Assembly: GCA_013420905.1 (NCBI GenBank) | Contig: JAAXNY010000001.1 | Span: 1,178,001-1,242,000, forward strand | From: Collybia mongolica | Lineage: Eukaryota; Basidiomycota; Agaricomycetes; Agaricales; Clitocybaceae | DNA: 64,000 nucleotides | Reading direction: 5' to 3' | Program-made: the position numbers and the translations under genes | In this document: positions 25,855 through 37,800 of the stretch, piece by piece | Numbering within the stretch: position 1 is the first letter of the stretch | Layout: the number at the start of each line of letters is the position of its first letter | Notes under the pieces: generated by a model | Databases searched by the model: none | The model's input: only the letters and a program-made list of their open reading frames with translations | Told to the model about the DNA's origin: nothing

Positions 25855-27898
25855 ATGCATACAGGGCTCTGGAAAGCCTCTTCTAGAAATGTAATGGGAT
25901 TAATCAATAGGGCTGCACGCCCTTCAACTCGCCCATTATTTCAAGCAATCGCCTACAGACAGCTACAGCTACGGTCGACATGTCGTGGAATACTTCCTTT
26001 GGATCGTTCCTTCTGTGCTTCCATACCCCGTCCGTGTTCACGGATTCGGAACGCTTCCCGGTCTCCAATTACCGTGTATCGCCAACCGCACACACGACAT
26101 ATCTCATGGACCCCCAAATTGAACCCACGGCCTGTCGAATTCAACGGTCTGTCGGATGAACAGGAGGATGCGGCGAAAGCTGCCATATTGGAAAAGGTTA
26201 TGAAAGGACGTCAACCAACGGATCTCATGCTACGCTGTAAGTTTATTATTATGAAGGTGAACCTGGCCCCATTCACGATTCTCTCTGGGCAGGCACCGTC
26301 TTAGACTCAGAAGGTCAAATACGAAAATTTACTTGACACTACACTGAGCCATCTAATACAATTACCGCAGGCAGCGTAAAGACAATTTCCGGCCAATTCA
26401 AAAAGTCTGACTTGAGTGTTGAGCACTGTTTGAATGTTCGTACACGAGGCATCCTATCATTTTTGCGCGACTAACCCCCGAAATGAAAGGCTCGTGATCT
26501 ACGAAAGATTGATTCTCGTGTGCCGAACTTGGTCCCTACTATTCTCATCCGAAAGGAAGCCATCCTCGTATGTCCTTGAGCTCTCACAATGATGTTGAGT
26601 AGGCAATACTTTTTTAGGTCAATATACTCCATATCAGAGCACTTGTAAAGGCGGATGCAGTGATTCTGTTCGATACATATGGTTCGGCCGACTCGAGGCT
26701 TCACTCTGTATTTTTATACCACTTAGAGGTCAGCCCTTTAACGTCACGACGTTGTTGTTTTTGACCTCGGGTCCTATTTAGCATAACCTCAATGTTAGGG
26801 GCTCAGGTTCACCATATGAGTTCCGGTAAATTAGATCCCCAGAGCGTTGGTTATTTTAATCCTCACCACGACCCTTCAGCGCGCTGGAGTCAATTTTACT
26901 ATCCGTGTTGAGCGCTTTGGAAGCAGAGATGGTTTTTATTCGCAATTTAGTCGGAGGGTTGCTAGCAGAGCTAGAGGACAATATCGACCATGATCGATTC
27001 AAACGGCTGCTTCATTACTCCAGGCGGTTGACAAGCTTTCAAAATAGAGCTAAATTGGTATCTCATGTCACTTCATATTTCAGGATCACGCTGACCGCAG
27101 TAAGTAGGTGGAAGAAGCTTTAGAGGAGGTTTTGGGGCAAGGTATTAATCTCACCATGATTGTGGTAAAAGGTTTTAACATGGCTTGCGAAGACGAGGAT
27201 CTAAACGCAATGTATCTTACTGACAAAAAGAACAACGTCGTTCGTGATCTTCAGGATCACGAAGACCTAGAGGTCTTACTCGAATCGTTTGCTAAACAAG
27301 TTGAAGAAATAGTGAACGAAGCTGAAAATATCCAGGTAGGCATCAATTACATGTATGCTAATAAGTTACCAACCCAGTTTCTAGAGCAATGTTCAATCTA
27401 CACAAGAAATAGTTGAACTTATCCTAGATTCTAATCGTAATGCTTTGTTGGCTCTGGATCTCAAGGTGATAGCACCTAGACATTTTTCAGCTTATCTGCA
27501 ACTTAATCTTACTATCCATAGGTATCTATTGCCACTCTTGGGGTTGGAACCGGCGCCTTGCTTGCCGGACTCTTTGGGATGAACGTAAGTCTCCATCACT
27601 ATCTGTATGCACTGCCTTCGTGGGTTTACTCGAGTTTAGTTGACCACCCATCTGGAAAACCACCCTTATGCCTTCTTTGGTATGTCAGGATTATCAGCGG
27701 CAATCGCTCTTTTAGTTGCTTGGATGGGCCTTCGAAGGTAAATTTGTCATACGTATCCTCGTGCTGAATCTAACAATCGCATAGGCTTGCCAAAATTCGG
27801 AAAGTCGGTTTATCGAATAACCAAAATAGCCAGAAATCACACAAGCCTTGGCTTCCTCTTCCTCTGCGGAAGCGAACACACGATGGATGGTCATAATT
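25855..27898 (+). CDS. MRS2: Mitochondrial inner-membrane Mg2+ channel MRS2
   Basis: CorA/Mrs2/Alr1-type Mg2+ channel of the inner mitochondrial membrane. ATG 25855 opens an Arg/Ser-rich presequence. Matrix-domain segments follow across several exons: DLRKIDSRVPNLVPTILIRK, ALVKADAVILFDTYG, the FRALESILLSVLSALE helix, and NAMYLTDKK. LEVLLESFAKQVEEI and TQEIVELILDSNRNALLALD come next. The selectivity motif GMN is on the exon ending LLAGLFGMN near 27583. Splicing to LTTHLENHPYAFFGMS gives the loop, followed by the second membrane helix (AAIALLVAWMGL) and a basic tail ending DGWS at TAA 27896-27898. About ten short introns are needed, so individual borders before 27.1 kb are approximate. All family hallmarks are present. 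Confidence 0.9.
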
Positions 27899-30678
27899 TT
27901 CACCCATAATTATAGCACGGGGAAATTCACCCGCACATCAGTCTACCCACTCACGTTGCATCACGATACCACACTACACTACACATGATCTATAATTCTA
28001 CCCCAACTTAATCGAATGGCATAATTGGACAGACTTAGAGCCTTTCGGCATCGCCTTCGTATCCTTCGTTCCTCAGTGATGGCCCATCATGACCTATCGC
28101 ACAGAATCTGATTTGGAAAAACGAGGACTCGTGAGACTCACATCATCTTAAATAAAACATGCTTCCCGACACGACGTAAAGCTGTACTTACGCTATTATG
28201 AGGCGATGATTCACAGGTCAAAATATGAATCGCTAGCTTTTGTTTCATTTTTTTGATGACTGGAAGAAATTTAGATCGATGCGGAGTCAACGAACGAAGA
28301 GGCACCAGGAGGGTGAGTATTATTACCACTAAAATAGGTTTGCACATTCCAGTTACAGAACTTCTAAGGATCTGCCCCTTCAATTTCATTGACCCACGGG
28401 CCCGGAGATGTGCGTGATCCTAGTAGAATCGTCTTAGCACCCAGTGACCAGGTATGACATCCGTTCAATATGTTAGTTGCGGAAGGACGAGGCGGGAGCC
28501 GGTCCCTTTATTTCCTCGAAGTTGAATGTTACCGGAATAGCTAGGATCAGTCAGGCTTTTTATCCTTTAGGGCTTATTCATCAATGGATTAAAGCACGCA
28601 GGCCGGCCGAATGAATCTACATGTTCGACATGTATCATTGCGCGCGCTGCTTGCAACCAACGAATCAAGTCCCACGAGATGGCTGGAGAAGAGAAAGGTA
28701 AAATGGCGTGTGGGGAATCAACCTTTCTCATTACCAAGCCAAAACCAAGGGTTGATGCCGAAGTTTCTGGAAGAGATCTTGACCACGGGTGCACAATTTC
28801 CGTATTTTTACGGAGGAGTGCGCTACGCACGGGCGGTGATTTGATAGCCGTCTATGGAGATTGAACCTGGGCCTGATCAAAGGCGCGTGAAAATTACTCC
28901 AAGACGAGGCGTGGATAAAGTGGGTGAACCAGGGCAGACCGGGAGGCTCTTCCATTGTAAGATGGCTGGGACGAGTCACGAGGCATCGTCCAGACTGGAC
29001 GGAGTAACAATGGAGATGGGCGACTTGTGCTGTCCCCGCTGGCTGCGTATCTATTGCATTCGGGAGAATGTGTAACACGAGGGGATATGTAGGAACAAGA
29101 TCTGGCACAAGGGACAGAAAGGGGAGAGGGGCGTAGAAGTCTGGTGAATGATTCTCGTCGAGATGCCGTTACAGATATGTAGGAGACGGGTCAAAACCAC
29201 GAGGCTGAATAACAGCCTGCGAAAAGCACCATCAAATATATCATACACTGCAGACTATTCATTAGTCCACAAGGAATAGAGCGGGGAAAAGGTGACTGAG
29301 TATATCGACTCACGACGTGGCGTTCATTGAATTACATTTGCCGGAGAGTGGGTCCAATTTATTACCTTGCTTCATGGATATTCCAGGCCTGGACCACAAC
29401 AGATCAGAGGAGGGCATGCGAATCTTGGGCCTCGAGCGTCGATAGGGACTTGAGCGGCCTTGCGAATCAGCCAACATACCGAGGGCTCTTAAAGTCGGGG
29501 CGGCGAATCGACTAGGTATCAAGACACGGAGGCGTTTTACGGTGCACGGCAAGCTGACATAGATTTTTATAGCCTCCATGAAAACTGAGTTCTGGTTGGC
29601 GAAGGACGTAGCTACGCCGAGTGAATGAGTTTCGCGGAGTAGGTACCATGCATAAGATCCGGATGATCACATCGAAGGCGAGAAGAGTTGGCACGCCGTA
29701 GGTCATGCGCGCGGAGAATATATATCGGCAATTTTCCATGTCGCCCAAGATAAACCGTTTGTTTCGGTTCGTGCGTTCGTTAACTTCTGAAATCTCCCAT
29801 CACGAATTCCCTGCCTTGTATGGTTCAGAAGTCAATACTCACCGTCTCAACAGGAGCCGAAATGGAAGTTTGGTGTCTACTTCGTCTCCGGAAGGTGGAG
29901 AACGTGCTCAGAATCCTTTAAAGTCCAGCTTGTTGCAGGGCTTTTAAAGGATCGTTCGCTCTGGTATCGGAAATTCTCATTTCCGCTCCTATAAAATCTG
30001 TTGCATGAAGCTTTGCACAACAAAGGGATTTGGTCGAATTATTCGCTGCGCACAGACTCCGGAGGTGGCTAGGCGAGCTGGCCTAAGTCACTCTGAGGGA
30101 TTCCTTAGCCGTTGTCCTCCACTGAGTGGTGCCCGGATCATGGTCACCCGGTCCGGTCCGGCCCGGGATATGGCCGCCTAGCAGAAAGCTTAAACGGAGA
30201 ACCAAGCTAGCCGTCGATAGGTAAAGACAACATCAATTTTCGGCCCACCTATGTATGGCCTATGCGTGCGCGTGTGCACGAAGGTGATGCAGAAGATAGG
30301 GGAAACGAATGTCAGATACTGTAGCACATGGCGAGATACGTACATATAGGTAAAGAAGATACATAGTCGATACATTTTCGTCAGGAACAAGGGCGGAAGG
30401 TAGGATAGACAAGGGTTGGGGGATGTACGTCATGTGTGTGAGCAGGAGGTATTTGGAGAGGGGTATGGCAGGTGGGTGTTGGATGGTGGGGTAGGTAGTG
30501 TGTGTGGTGTGCGGCCGGCGGGCAATCATAAAGGCGGAGGCAAAATCGAACTATAAACGAGACGTGAACGTGAAACGTCGCAGATAATAAACGTAAAGTG
30601 AAAATATACGGTGCACCATCCAAAATATGGCACGAGAAAAAGAGAGAGCCTCGGCCATCCCCACCATTTAAAAACCCA
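27899..30678. other. Long region without a confident gene
   Basis: Minus-strand frames at 28567-28830, 28731-29108, 29310-29579 and 29512-29748 are moderately long, and GT/AG pairs exist between them. I could not join them into a recognised protein. The segment 30250-30540 is T/G-rich on the plus strand and forms the 3' side of the surface-protein gene. A short palindromic GC-rich patch (CCGGTCCGGTCCGGCCCGGG) lies at 30149-30168. Confidence 0.35.
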
Positions 30679-32313
30679 TCAACCCACAGATGGCGGGGGC
30701 ATATCCGGAATCAAGTAGTGCAGCGGCTTGCCCTCTACTCCACCCGGGCCGAAACTGCTCTTATGAATCAAGACTGGGCCACCCTCTGGACTGGATTTTC
30801 CTCCCTTATCCCTCCGGTCCTTGCCATCCCTCCCCCCTCTGTCTCTTGAGCCATCCCGGGCACGTGTAGTATAATGTCCGCCGGACACACGACGCTGTGC
30901 CCGCTCGTCATCAAAGGGGGACACCGATGCCGGGGTCGTAGGCGAAGAGGTGATAGGACTCGAACTCGACGAGGACGGGGAGGCAGAAGCAGGGGAGTAG
31001 GCAGGCACAGGCTTGCGTGGGGTCTTCCGGGGTTGGGCTTGTGACTGCGGCGGCGAGGACGCATTTGACGCTGTGCGATCCATCTGTGGAGACGGAGACA
31101 TCGCGTAAGGGGGATACTCAATCGATGGGCGCCGAGCACCAGGCGGGAGTGCATTGGCAGAGCTGACGGACGGCCTGCGCCCCATCGCATAATCATTCGT
31201 CGACCCGACGGTGGACGCAGAGTAGGAGCGGCCCATCACCCCCGGGCGGGTGCTCTGAGAGTACGGCAGGACTCCAGCTCCGATCTCGTCAAGGCCGACC
31301 TTCTCCTCAGACGGGGAGAAGGGGCCGCCTGTACGGTAGGAGCGAATATCTTCCTCGCTGGCTGCTACGCCACCTGGGATGATGGGGCCAAGAGACTCGG
31401 TTTGGGAGTGGTGGCGGGTGTTGGTATAAGGTTTGGGTTGGGGCTTAGACTTTCGACCGGTGGGGTCAAACATCTGGGAGTCCACGGAGGATAGGCCACC
31501 CCAGCCACCTACGCGGTGGGATCCGCGCTTGGATGAAACAAGCGCCGGGGGCCCGTGGGAACGTGGAGAATGTGGTTGGTTAGAGCGACGTTTGGAACGC
31601 AGGAGGCAGAGGTAGATCCCGATGACAACAAGGAGGAGGACAACACCCCCAATTACACCCCCTGCGATTGCACCTTTATTGACCGAGGATGAAGCACCAG
31701 AGACAGGAATTACGGTTTGAGATGCGGATTGTGAGGGTGAAGGGGATGGAGATGGGGAAGTGGGTGATCCGGTTGAGGGTGGCGTGGGTTGAGGCGAAGA
31801 CGAGGACGATGTTGTGCTAAGAAGGCAAGATGTGTCACCAAGCTCCTCAACGTAAAAATCCGTGCTACTCTGTGAAAACTCGAATGCTGGAATGGAAGCA
31901 AAAAGTTTGTACCAGCCTTGGGGTACATTGACTTGTGTCCAATTAAACAGAGCATCTTTGGGTAATACAGTTGCGATCGGCTTAGCAATCTGAAAGGCGC
32001 CTGTCGGAACTGCGCGCCGAGGAAGAGAATTGTCGGTGAGGGTGCGGGATATGGATTCGGAGGGGGGCGGTGGTGGGTCGGCCTGATTAACATCTACGTT
32101 GGTAACTGTGATGTCCATAGGAATATTGGGACCATCGTAGACCCATAAAACGTTGGTAGACTGGCATGCAGTGACTTGCTCTAGAGAATTGAAGAAGAGC
32201 ACGGGTGTCAACGATGGCTGAGAGGGGTCTTGTCGGGCTACCGGCGTGGCTGCCAGGGCTGCTCCCGCCAAGGAGATCATCCTGAGGGGTGCGAAATGAA
32301 GTGATCGAGACAT
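30679..32313 (-). CDS. Single-pass cell-surface protein with Ser/Pro-rich stalk
   Basis: One uninterrupted exon of 544 codons starting at ATG 32313 (MSRSLHFAPL); an upstream in-frame TTG at 32319 is not a likely start. Residues 1-24 are a signal peptide. Residues 36-165 form an ectodomain with only two Cys, C50 and C163, probably disulfide-bonded. Residues 166-210 are a Ser/Thr/Pro stalk, likely O-glycosylated. Residues 214-238 are a membrane helix, followed by CLLRSKRRSN as a stop-transfer signal. The 300-residue cytoplasmic tail is disordered and Ser/Pro/Arg-rich, and ends LHYLIPDMPPPSVG. The layout suggests a wall- or surface-sensing protein, but no known sensor domain is recognised. The ectodomain is shared with the short protein at 40.0-40.6 kb. 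Confidence 0.85.
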   Translation of the reverse strand: MSRSLHFAPLRMISLAGAALAATPVARQDPSQPSLTPVLFFNSLEQVTACQSTNVLWVYDGPNIPMDITVTNVDVNQADPPPPPSESISRTLTDNSLPRRAVPTGAFQIAKPIATVLPKDALFNWTQVNVPQGWYKLFASIPAFEFSQSSTDFYVEELGDTSCLLSTTSSSSSPQPTPPSTGSPTSPSPSPSPSQSASQTVIPVSGASSSVNKGAIAGGVIGGVVLLLVVIGIYLCLLRSKRRSNQPHSPRSHGPPALVSSKRGSHRVGGWGGLSSVDSQMFDPTGRKSKPQPKPYTNTRHHSQTESLGPIIPGGVAASEEDIRSYRTGGPFSPSEEKVGLDEIGAGVLPYSQSTRPGVMGRSYSASTVGSTNDYAMGRRPSVSSANALPPGARRPSIEYPPYAMSPSPQMDRTASNASSPPQSQAQPRKTPRKPVPAYSPASASPSSSSSSPITSSPTTPASVSPFDDERAQRRVSGGHYTTRARDGSRDRGGRDGKDRRDKGGKSSPEGGPVLIHKSSFGPGGVEGKPLHYLIPDMPPPSVG

Positions 32314-32641
32314 GGCCAACGTAGGCTCTCTATTCGATGAGGTAGCGAACTATGCAGCAACTCCTGTAGTCTTGTTGTGGTAAGATCCACGAGGGAGTGC
32401 GTTTAGGAGTGCCACGTTGTCGACAGAGGCCTTGTATTAGTCCGTTAGGGTACACTGCTTCGTTTGTAGGCGACTGCTCGCCGGCGCAGTAAATCCTGTT
32501 GACCGTCAGCGTTGGAATCAACAACAAATCTTGCGGTCACCAAAACTCCACCGTTGCCGGCCGTTTCATCATTCATCCCTTCACGTGTATCCACACTGCC
32601 GTGTGCATACTCACAATCCACATTAACGAGCACTGGAGAAC
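32314..32641. other. Promoter region between surface-protein gene and tRNA
   Basis: Upstream sequence of the minus-strand surface-protein gene; no other gene seen. Confidence 0.4.
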
Positions 32642-32724
32642 GGTCCAATGGTCTAGTGGTTATGATTTCTGTCTTACATTGTAAAGTACACAGAAGGTCT
32701 CCAGTTCGATCCTGGATTGGACCA
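32642..32724 (+). tRNA. tRNA-Val (anticodon UAC) with 10-nt intron
   Basis: A full cloverleaf can be drawn by eye. The acceptor GGTCCAA pairs perfectly with TTGGACC. The D arm is GTC..GAT with AGTGGTTA loop. The anticodon stem TCTGT pairs with ACAGA. The T arm TCCAG/CTGGA encloses TTCGATC, and the discriminator base is A. Reading the loop as C-T-TAC-A ... C places anticodon TAC at 34-36 and a 10-nt intron (TTGTAAAGTA) right after position 37, the normal eukaryotic site. The mature length is 73 nt. The internal promoter elements are the A box (TGGTCTAGTGG) and B box (GTTCGATCC). Confidence 0.93.
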
Positions 32725-32725
32725 C

Positions 32726-32730
32726 TTTTT
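32726..32730 (+). terminator. RNA polymerase III T5 terminator
   Basis: Five T residues start two bases after the tRNA discriminator base, the expected Pol III stop. Confidence 0.75.
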
Positions 32731-34319
32731 GTCCACTCGCAAAAATATTTCTGCGAGTCGGAGATCCAGGAATCGAAAAAAATCGCTTTTATTATCTCCA
32801 TCCCCTCGAAACAGTCTAGGCTTGATATGAAGACTAGAACCCACAAATGCAACAAGGTGTTGATAATATTCAGGTCGAATCACAACACAATGTCGTTATT
32901 TACATGACTCAAACCAAATCTCTCCCTCAAGTGGACAGATAATGGTTTCCACAGCCTGATACCGCAATCCCTCAGCCGCAGAGGGTTCATCTTCAATTAA
33001 TATAAACTATGCGAGGAGGGTCCAGAGTCTGTCTGCGTTCCTCTTCGACGCGACACCCCACAAGGTCTGACGCCGTCATATAATCTTTCCGTTGGGTCCT
33101 GCCACTTTCCCTCTCTCGATCAGACACAGAACGCGGTTATCCATCCAAATATTCATGAGGTGCACACATCTTGCATACGATGGCAGACTTTCTCCCAGAA
33201 TTTGATACCGGGTTCACCATCGAACACCAGTATGAAGCAGTACAAGGTTGGACACAGGAGGTCCGTTCAAGTAACTGGTTCTGGCCCGAACATCGGGGGC
33301 TTGTCAGGACGGGTTGCAAGCTCCTCCCAGACGGCCCGTTCCCCCTCCAATGTGACAGAAGGAGATCCACATTTCCAGACTCACAAAACTTATGATTGTT
33401 GAAATCTAACCTAGATTAACCTAAGATAGAGCACGATAAGCCTCAGTTCATGTATAATCGACTGAGCATTAGCACTGTACCTAAGATAGAGCACGATAAG
33501 CTAAGTACAGTAGTAAGTAAATGTCCATGTGATATGTAAAGAAGCAGTGGCTCACACTCAGTTTGTGTATAATCGACTGAGGGTGTTTGTAGGGTAAAGT
33601 ACAGTATATATATATGTAGATGTGAGATAAAGAAAGGTGGTCATAAAGAGGATGCGAAAGAGCGGAACATGAATGACGCGACCATGGACAAAGGGCATCC
33701 ACGGTGCACATCAAAAATCAACAATGATAACTGCAAAACATGACTTTGGAATTTCCTGTGCAGACCAATGAATCAAGTGATGATTGCATAGTCGACATCA
33801 CAAGAACAGCGCATATAATAGTGTCTGAGTTTGATGTGGTAGAAGAATCTAGGAGGATCCAGTCTTTAAGCTTGTCATGATGATCAATTGCCGGGTGAAG
33901 ATATCTTCGGAATCTTCCATCAACCCCAATATAGTCAGACATTTTCCTGGATTTTAGCGGTCATTTATCGTGTGAGGTCCCTGAAGTTGAGAGTATACTG
34001 GGTGCCCACAGCTGTGACTTCTAGTTTTTTCTTGCCCTCGTGTTGGACAAATTAGGAACAAAGTCCTCATTGGCGTTTACGCTGATCTGAGAAGGTGACA
34101 TAAACTGGAGGTTCATGTCGCGTTACAGCACCATACTAGAAATTGAACTGCGCGAAGATGGTAATCTAGATATTATCTGATCCAGCCACTATGTTAGTAA
34201 ATGGAGACTAGCGCTTATAGGGACGGTCAACCTGAGTATAAGACACAATGTGAAATGAGCCTTCTTTTGGGCATGGTTGGGTGATAGGCCATCGGTGGTA
34301 ATGGAGCTCCCCGTGTTTA
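32731..34319. other. Repeat-bearing intergenic region left of the copia element
   Basis: A 71-codon frame at 33180-33395 (starting MADFLPEFDTGF) has no recognised motif and is probably a fragment or chance frame. Short repeats lie at 33420-33581 (listed separately). A (TA)n tract lies at about 33605-33616. Otherwise nothing is supported. Confidence 0.35.
33420..33581. repeat. Short direct repeats, one able to form a hairpin
   Basis: A 22-bp unit at 33420-33441 recurs exactly at 33480-33501. A 25-bp unit at 33442-33466 recurs with two differences at 33557-33581. The 25-bp unit begins CTCAGT and ends ACTGAG, so each copy can fold into a 6-bp stem with a 13-nt loop. No gene overlaps it. Confidence 0.7.
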
Positions 34320-34324
34320 CCACC
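34320..34324. repeat. 5' target-site duplication of copia element
   Basis: CCACC directly before the 5' LTR matches CCACC directly after the 3' LTR (39034-39038). Five bases is the usual Ty1/copia duplication length. Confidence 0.85.
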
Positions 34325-34530
34325 TGTTAGAATAGGGTGATCCGGCTTTATTAATCACATGGACATATAAGTTTCGCATTTGTTTTTATAACGGACTCAC
34401 ATATGATTTATTATTTCTATAGGAGTTATATTATTTATGTATTTATACGAGCAATTATGTACATTATTTCATTATCTCAATTCACTCATTTATTTCTCAC
34501 TCATTCCTTCCCTTGCTGCTAAGTTCAACA
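34325..34530 (+). repeat. 5' LTR, 206 bp
   Basis: Begins TGTTAG and ends TTCAACA, with the canonical TG...CA ends. By direct comparison it differs from the 3' LTR at one base (A versus G in TTTCTRTAGGAG). Confidence 0.95.
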
Positions 34531-34868
34531 GGTTGTGGGCCCCGGCCTTAATCGTTTTGAACATCATTACCACGTCCATACGTCATCCTCAGTAAAAAAT
34601 AAAGTCAAACTTTAGTTGCGAGTTTTGACATCACCCAAATGTAATGGTCAAGAGCCAGCCCAAAGTAGTCAAAAATCATTCATTTCCTCTCAAATGGCCA
34701 AATCCACATTGAAAGTTGACAAAATCATAAGTTTGAAATACCATTTTTATTGAGTCTTGTAAGACTTTTTGTTGACTTTGTCATTACTGCTGAGTTTACA
34801 CTGACTAAGCATGACTTTATTTTTTACTGAGCATCATCCATCAAACCCCGATCAAATTGTTACCGACC

Positions 34869-37800
34869 ATGACCAAATCATCCAGAAACATCTACCGGAT
34901 CGAAGCACTACGCAGCACTGAGAACTTCCACACATGGACAATCAAAATGATCAACATCTTGACCGATCAAGGTCTAATCAATTATGCAGACGGTTCAAAT
35001 ACAAGTCCAACTGATGAAGGGAATTTAGATGAATGGCATACAAAGGACATACGGCTCTGTGTAGGGGACAGACCGCTAGTTTACATAGCGGGTGCCGGGA
35101 CATTGAATCAGGCCTGGACCGCGTTGTGCTCCATGTATGAGGCACATGGTCCGATTGGAATTGTAACGGTGCTTCGAAAGTTATTTTGAGCACAATGTGC
35201 CGAGGGTGCCGATATCGAGGAACACATTCGGACCCTGCGCAGCTACATTGAAGAATTGGCTGGATTGGGCTCAAAAATCAACAATGAAGATTTCAGCATA
35301 ACATTGCTGACGTCCCTACCTGACACGTGGGACCCGTTTATCTCTTCGGTTGATTCTGCCACTCTCAAGGAGAGCCACAAGTTAATTGCCAGAATTTTGG
35401 AGGAAGATTGACGGATCAAATCTCGGCAACAGGGGGATACAGCCCTGGCAGCAAAATACAATCCAAATGTGACATGCTACGAATGCAATCAGAAAGGTCA
35501 CATTGCCTTCCATTGCCCCAAAAGGAAAGGGGGATCATTCAATCAAAAATGGAGGCCAAAATGGAAAAAGAAGAATGGCAGTAAGCCAGACAAGGCTAAC
35601 CAAGCCTCGGACAATTATGCTTTTGTAGCAGCACCCAAAAACCAGGTGGATATTGCCTTGCCAGCATTAACCTCAGATTCTATTTTAGCCGATTGTGCAG
35701 CAACATCCCACATTTTTCGTGACCAATCAATCTTCATAAATTACAAAGAAACTCCTGGACACAAAATTATTGGATTTGGATCAACTCCGGGACTTGGAAG
35801 AGGATCGGTAAAGATCTGGTGCAAAGTTGGCAATCGCCACATACCAATTACATTGACAAATGTTGTCCATGCCCAAAGTGCCCCCTATAATCTTATTTCG
35901 GTTGGGCACATCACAGATGCAGGGTTCACCCTTAATCTAAAAGGAGAATACATTAATATATCACCCCCAAAATCCACCAACATTATTTTACAAGGTTGAA
36001 AAATCAGCCAGCTTTACAATTTGATGGCAAAGATCAGTGTTCCCAATATGGTTTTGATCACATCAGAAGCTTGCACATGGGACAAATGGCACTGAATTTT
36101 TGGACATCTCAACATTGCATCAATTAAAATGTTGAAATCAAAGAAAATGATTGATGGGATGGAAGTCAACGAATCAATTTATCCCAGTGATTGCACAGCC
36201 TGCATCCAAGCAAAACAAACCGTGGCATCATTCCCAAAGTTTTCAAACACAACTTTTAATAAAATTGGTGAGATGACCCTCACAGATTTATGGGGACCTG
36301 CCCAGACAACAGGAATTCAAGGGGAAAGATATTACATCTCATTTACTGATGGGAAATGCCACCGGACCATCATCAATTTTCTCAAAACCAAAGAAGCTGA
36401 GGAAATCAACACTTCAATCAAAAATTATAATGCTTACATCAATACTCAAGTTGGAAAAACATTGAAAGCCATACGATTTGACAATGGAACAGAATATGTA
36501 AATGACAAAGTACAAAAATTCCTAGCGGAAAAAGGAATCCACTCCGAGGTCACAGCCCCGTACTCTTCAGCCCAGAACAGAATTGCCAAGCACGCAAACC
36601 AAACAATTGTAGAGCATGCGCGTGCAATGCTTATTGCAAGAAATATCCCGAAATTCTTGTGGCCTGAAGCAGTGGCCTATGCTGTGTACCTCAAAAATCG
36701 ATCACCAACTCGGATCTTGATCGATAAAACACTGGAGGAAATTTTCATGGGCAAGAAGCCCGATGCATCAAATTTGTGGGAATTCGGAATGAAGTGCTGG
36801 GTATTACATCAGGGTGAAAACCTTAGCAAACTCGAGCCGAAATCATGTGAATTCATTTTCACTGGCTTTTCGGATCAATCACGTGCCTACTGATATTTTA
36901 ATCCTGGTGCAAGGCAAGTTCAAGCATCGTGAAATGTCAAATTCTTGGACAGCAAAACTCCAGAAACAATTGAATGGTTTTCACCATCACAGCTTGAGGG
37001 GGAGATGGCAATAAACAAGCAAACAATGGCTCAAATGCCAGAAACTGCCCCCACAACATCTACAATTCAGATGATTGAAAAATCAACACAGCCACAATCA
37101 CAACCGATTCGAGAACCCTCAAGCTGAATTGCATCAACAACTCAACCAAATTATCAATTATTACATAATCCCGAGGCCCCAAAGAAGTACATCAAGAATT
37201 ACCCAACTCTAGCTACATCACCAAAATTATTAATAAAGAAGAAAATACTCCTACATTCGATATCCCTGATTTTGCCTTCATCAGCAATACAATTTATGAA
37301 CCCACTGAAATCAAAGAGGCATTACAAAGCACTTTATGGAAGAAATCTATGGAGGAAGAAATCCAACAATTGAAAGATCTTGGCACATATGAATTGGCCG
37401 AATTGCCTACAGATCGTGATCCCATCAAGTCCAAATGGGTATGGAAGGCCAAAACCAATGGAGATGGAAAATTCTACAAGGCCAAGTCTAGACTCGTTGC
37501 CAAGGGATGCTCACAGAAGCCCGGCATAGACTATCTGGAAACCTATGCCCCAGTTGTTCAGATGGACACCTTCCGCTTCATGGTAGCCATTGCTGCTGCC
37601 TATAATCTACATTTTCACACCATCAACATCAAAGGCGCTTATCTAAATGCCATTCTCAAGGAAGATATTTATTTATTGCAGCCTCCAGGCTTTGAAGATG
37701 GTACATCACGCATCTGGAAATTATTGAAAACTATTTATGGACTTAAACAATCTGGATGAGAATGGAACAAACTCCTCAACTCCGCATTTTTCAAAATGAA

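Noticed and set aside
28567..29748. A gene on the minus strand built from four frames
   Set aside because: Splice joins did not yield a consistent or recognisable protein; reported only as an unresolved region.
30768..31196. 142-codon overlapping frame within the surface-protein gene
   Set aside because: Alternate frame of the Arg/Ser/Pro-rich tail; the 544-codon frame explains the sequence.
32642..34325. Targeting of the copia element to the tRNA gene as in yeast Ty1
   Set aside because: The insertion is 1.6 kb downstream, whereas Ty1 prefers the first several hundred bases upstream of Pol III genes. One case proves nothing.
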